Of a stretch of 5,848 bases of DNA, positions 5,265 to 5,848 are shown piece after piece. Each line of letters begins with the position of its first letter. Positions within the stretch are counted from its first letter, which is position 1. A program made the position numbers and the translations under genes. Origin of the DNA: Methanofollis sp. (GTDB lineage Archaea > Halobacteriota > Methanomicrobia > Methanomicrobiales > Methanofollaceae); assembly GCA_028696365.1 (NCBI GenBank), contig JAQVHG010000145.1:1-5848 (forward strand). The letters run 5' to 3'. The notes beneath the pieces are model-generated. The model did not search any database. It worked only from the letters and a program-made list of their open reading frames with translations, and was not told the origin of the DNA.

Positions 5265-5279
5265 CCAGGAAAATATATC
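5265..5279 (+). promoter_or_regulatory. TATA promoter of the right-edge gene
   Basis: CCAGGAAAATATATC holds an AAAATATATC TATA box (5270-5279) centred about 29 bp before the ATG at 5304. Transcription would begin around 5300, so the message would be leaderless or nearly so. This agrees with the absence of a ribosome binding site before the ATG. Confidence 0.65.
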
Positions 5280-5303
5280 TGCAGGTATAGCGGTCATCTC
5301 CCC

Positions 5304-5848
5304 ATGTCCTTAGAGGGAGAACACCTTGAGGGTGTCAGGACCGAACTGAAACTCTCTATTGCACCATCTGAACAAGAGTTCAGGGCGGCGGCATATCTGA
5401 AGAAACCACAGGGGAGTGCCTATCTGTCGCCGACTCTCAGAAAAGTCCCTGAAGATGCCCTCGATGAGTTACTGAAAGATCGCCCTGAGAGGGCCACACT
5501 GCTGACAGACTATTCCTTCTGGAGTCTCATGCTTGATTTTACTGTTCTTATGGAGGATCCGACCAGAACATATCTTGACTGGGCTCGTTTTCGTATCGAG
5601 ATCGAGGATCATTCAAAGATCTTGCTGGTGGCCCCGGAAGAAGTCAGTATGGAGGCAAAATATCAGGAATATGAAAAGGTCGGGATGAACATCACCCCGA
5701 CAGGGAAGGTGAGTATTTTGGACCTGGCCGAGATCGGCGTGGATGCAGAATATACGTCGGAGAGGGGATGGACATTTGAGGTTCCGGTCAATATAAAACG
5801 ATATTCTGGTGGACGGGCCGGTGAGAGAGGGGCAGTTTTCGACATCTA
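5304..5848 (+). CDS. Unrecognised protein, 3' end outside the window
   Basis: The frame from the ATG at 5304 stays open to the last base, giving at least 181 residues. I do not recognise the family. The first ~80 residues are polar and probably helical (MSLEGEHLEGVRTELKLSIA, then a PEDALDELLKD segment). From about residue 73 the pattern changes to alternating hydrophobic/polar strands: FWSLMLDFTVLMED, YLDWARFRIEIED, KILLVAPEEVSMEAKY, VGMNITPTGKVSILDLAEIGVDAEY and GWTFEVPVNI. This suggests a beta-sandwich domain (inference). There is no signal peptide, membrane segment or Cys cluster in the visible part, so a cytosolic protein is likely. The ATG lies about 29 bp from a good TATA box, so this start is favoured as leaderless. 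Codon use and GC content look like the neighbouring genes, although the frame is somewhat less GC-rich than mtxX. Confidence 0.75.
   Translation, partial: MSLEGEHLEGVRTELKLSIAPSEQEFRAAAYLKKPQGSAYLSPTLRKVPEDALDELLKDRPERATLLTDYSFWSLMLDFTVLMEDPTRTYLDWARFRIEIEDHSKILLVAPEEVSMEAKYQEYEKVGMNITPTGKVSILDLAEIGVDAEYTSERGWTFEVPVNIKRYSGGRAGERGAVFDI

Larger units (their letters stand above)
4907..5268. other. Non-coding spacer with short repeats, no gene seen
   Basis: About 360 bp without a convincing gene. The 68-codon frame from 5084 has no family-like motif, lacks a ribosome binding site and runs through the TATA box of the next gene, so I do not call it. AGAAGACATG occurs at 4983-4992 and again at 5095-5104, each time followed 16-25 bp later by CTCTTCCT. 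CCCTACAGAA at 5089-5098 also occurs at 1154-1163, near the right end of repeat copy B. These are short matches and may be chance. Confidence 0.5.

Noticed and set aside
5084..5290. 68-codon plus-strand frame upstream of the right-edge gene
   Set aside because: There is no ribosome binding site or recognisable motif, and it reads through the 14-bp tandem repeat and the TATA box of the following gene.

Overview
The window reads as archaeal chromosome from a methanogen, most likely of the order Methanomicrobiales (a Methanoculleus/Methanofollis-like genome; genus is a guess). Reasons: two methanogenesis-marker proteins (Mmp2 and MtxX/Mmp4) sit in one operon, and there is an archaeal clamp-loader large subunit, a 68-residue HMf-type histone, a UPF0146 protein, TATA-type promoters and T-rich terminators. 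Coding DNA is moderately GC-rich.

Layout: (1) 1-380 (+), the 3' part of a UPF0146 gene cut by the window edge. (2) 381-1204, an ~820-bp gene-free stretch between two convergent genes. It is filled with degenerate, MITE-like repeat units with shared ends related to GGCTCTGTAGAAACCCTCA and internal GC-rich hairpins. (3) 1205-2596 (-), rfcL, complete, with a Lys/Glu-rich linker and a terminal PCNA-binding motif. (4) 2597-2739, a divergent promoter region. (5) 2740-4496 (+), an mmp2-mtxX operon whose genes overlap by 4 bp, ending in an oligo-T terminator. (6) 4497-4678, the promoter region of the histone gene, with a clear TATA box and ribosome binding site. (7) 4679-4885 (+), the histone. (8) 4886-5303, a second non-coding stretch with small repeats and a hairpin, ending in a TATA box. 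(9) 5304 to the window end (+), an open-ended, unrecognised protein gene.

Functionally, rfcL belongs to replication (loading PCNA), the histone to chromatin, and mmp2-mtxX to the methanogen-specific set of conserved proteins of uncertain role. No tRNA, rRNA, CRISPR array, transposase or integrase is visible. The most unusual content is the repeat cluster at 402-1185. It looks like a family of non-autonomous inverted-repeat elements in which two copies are colinear down to identical internal spacing. The unrecognised protein at the right edge is the other open item.
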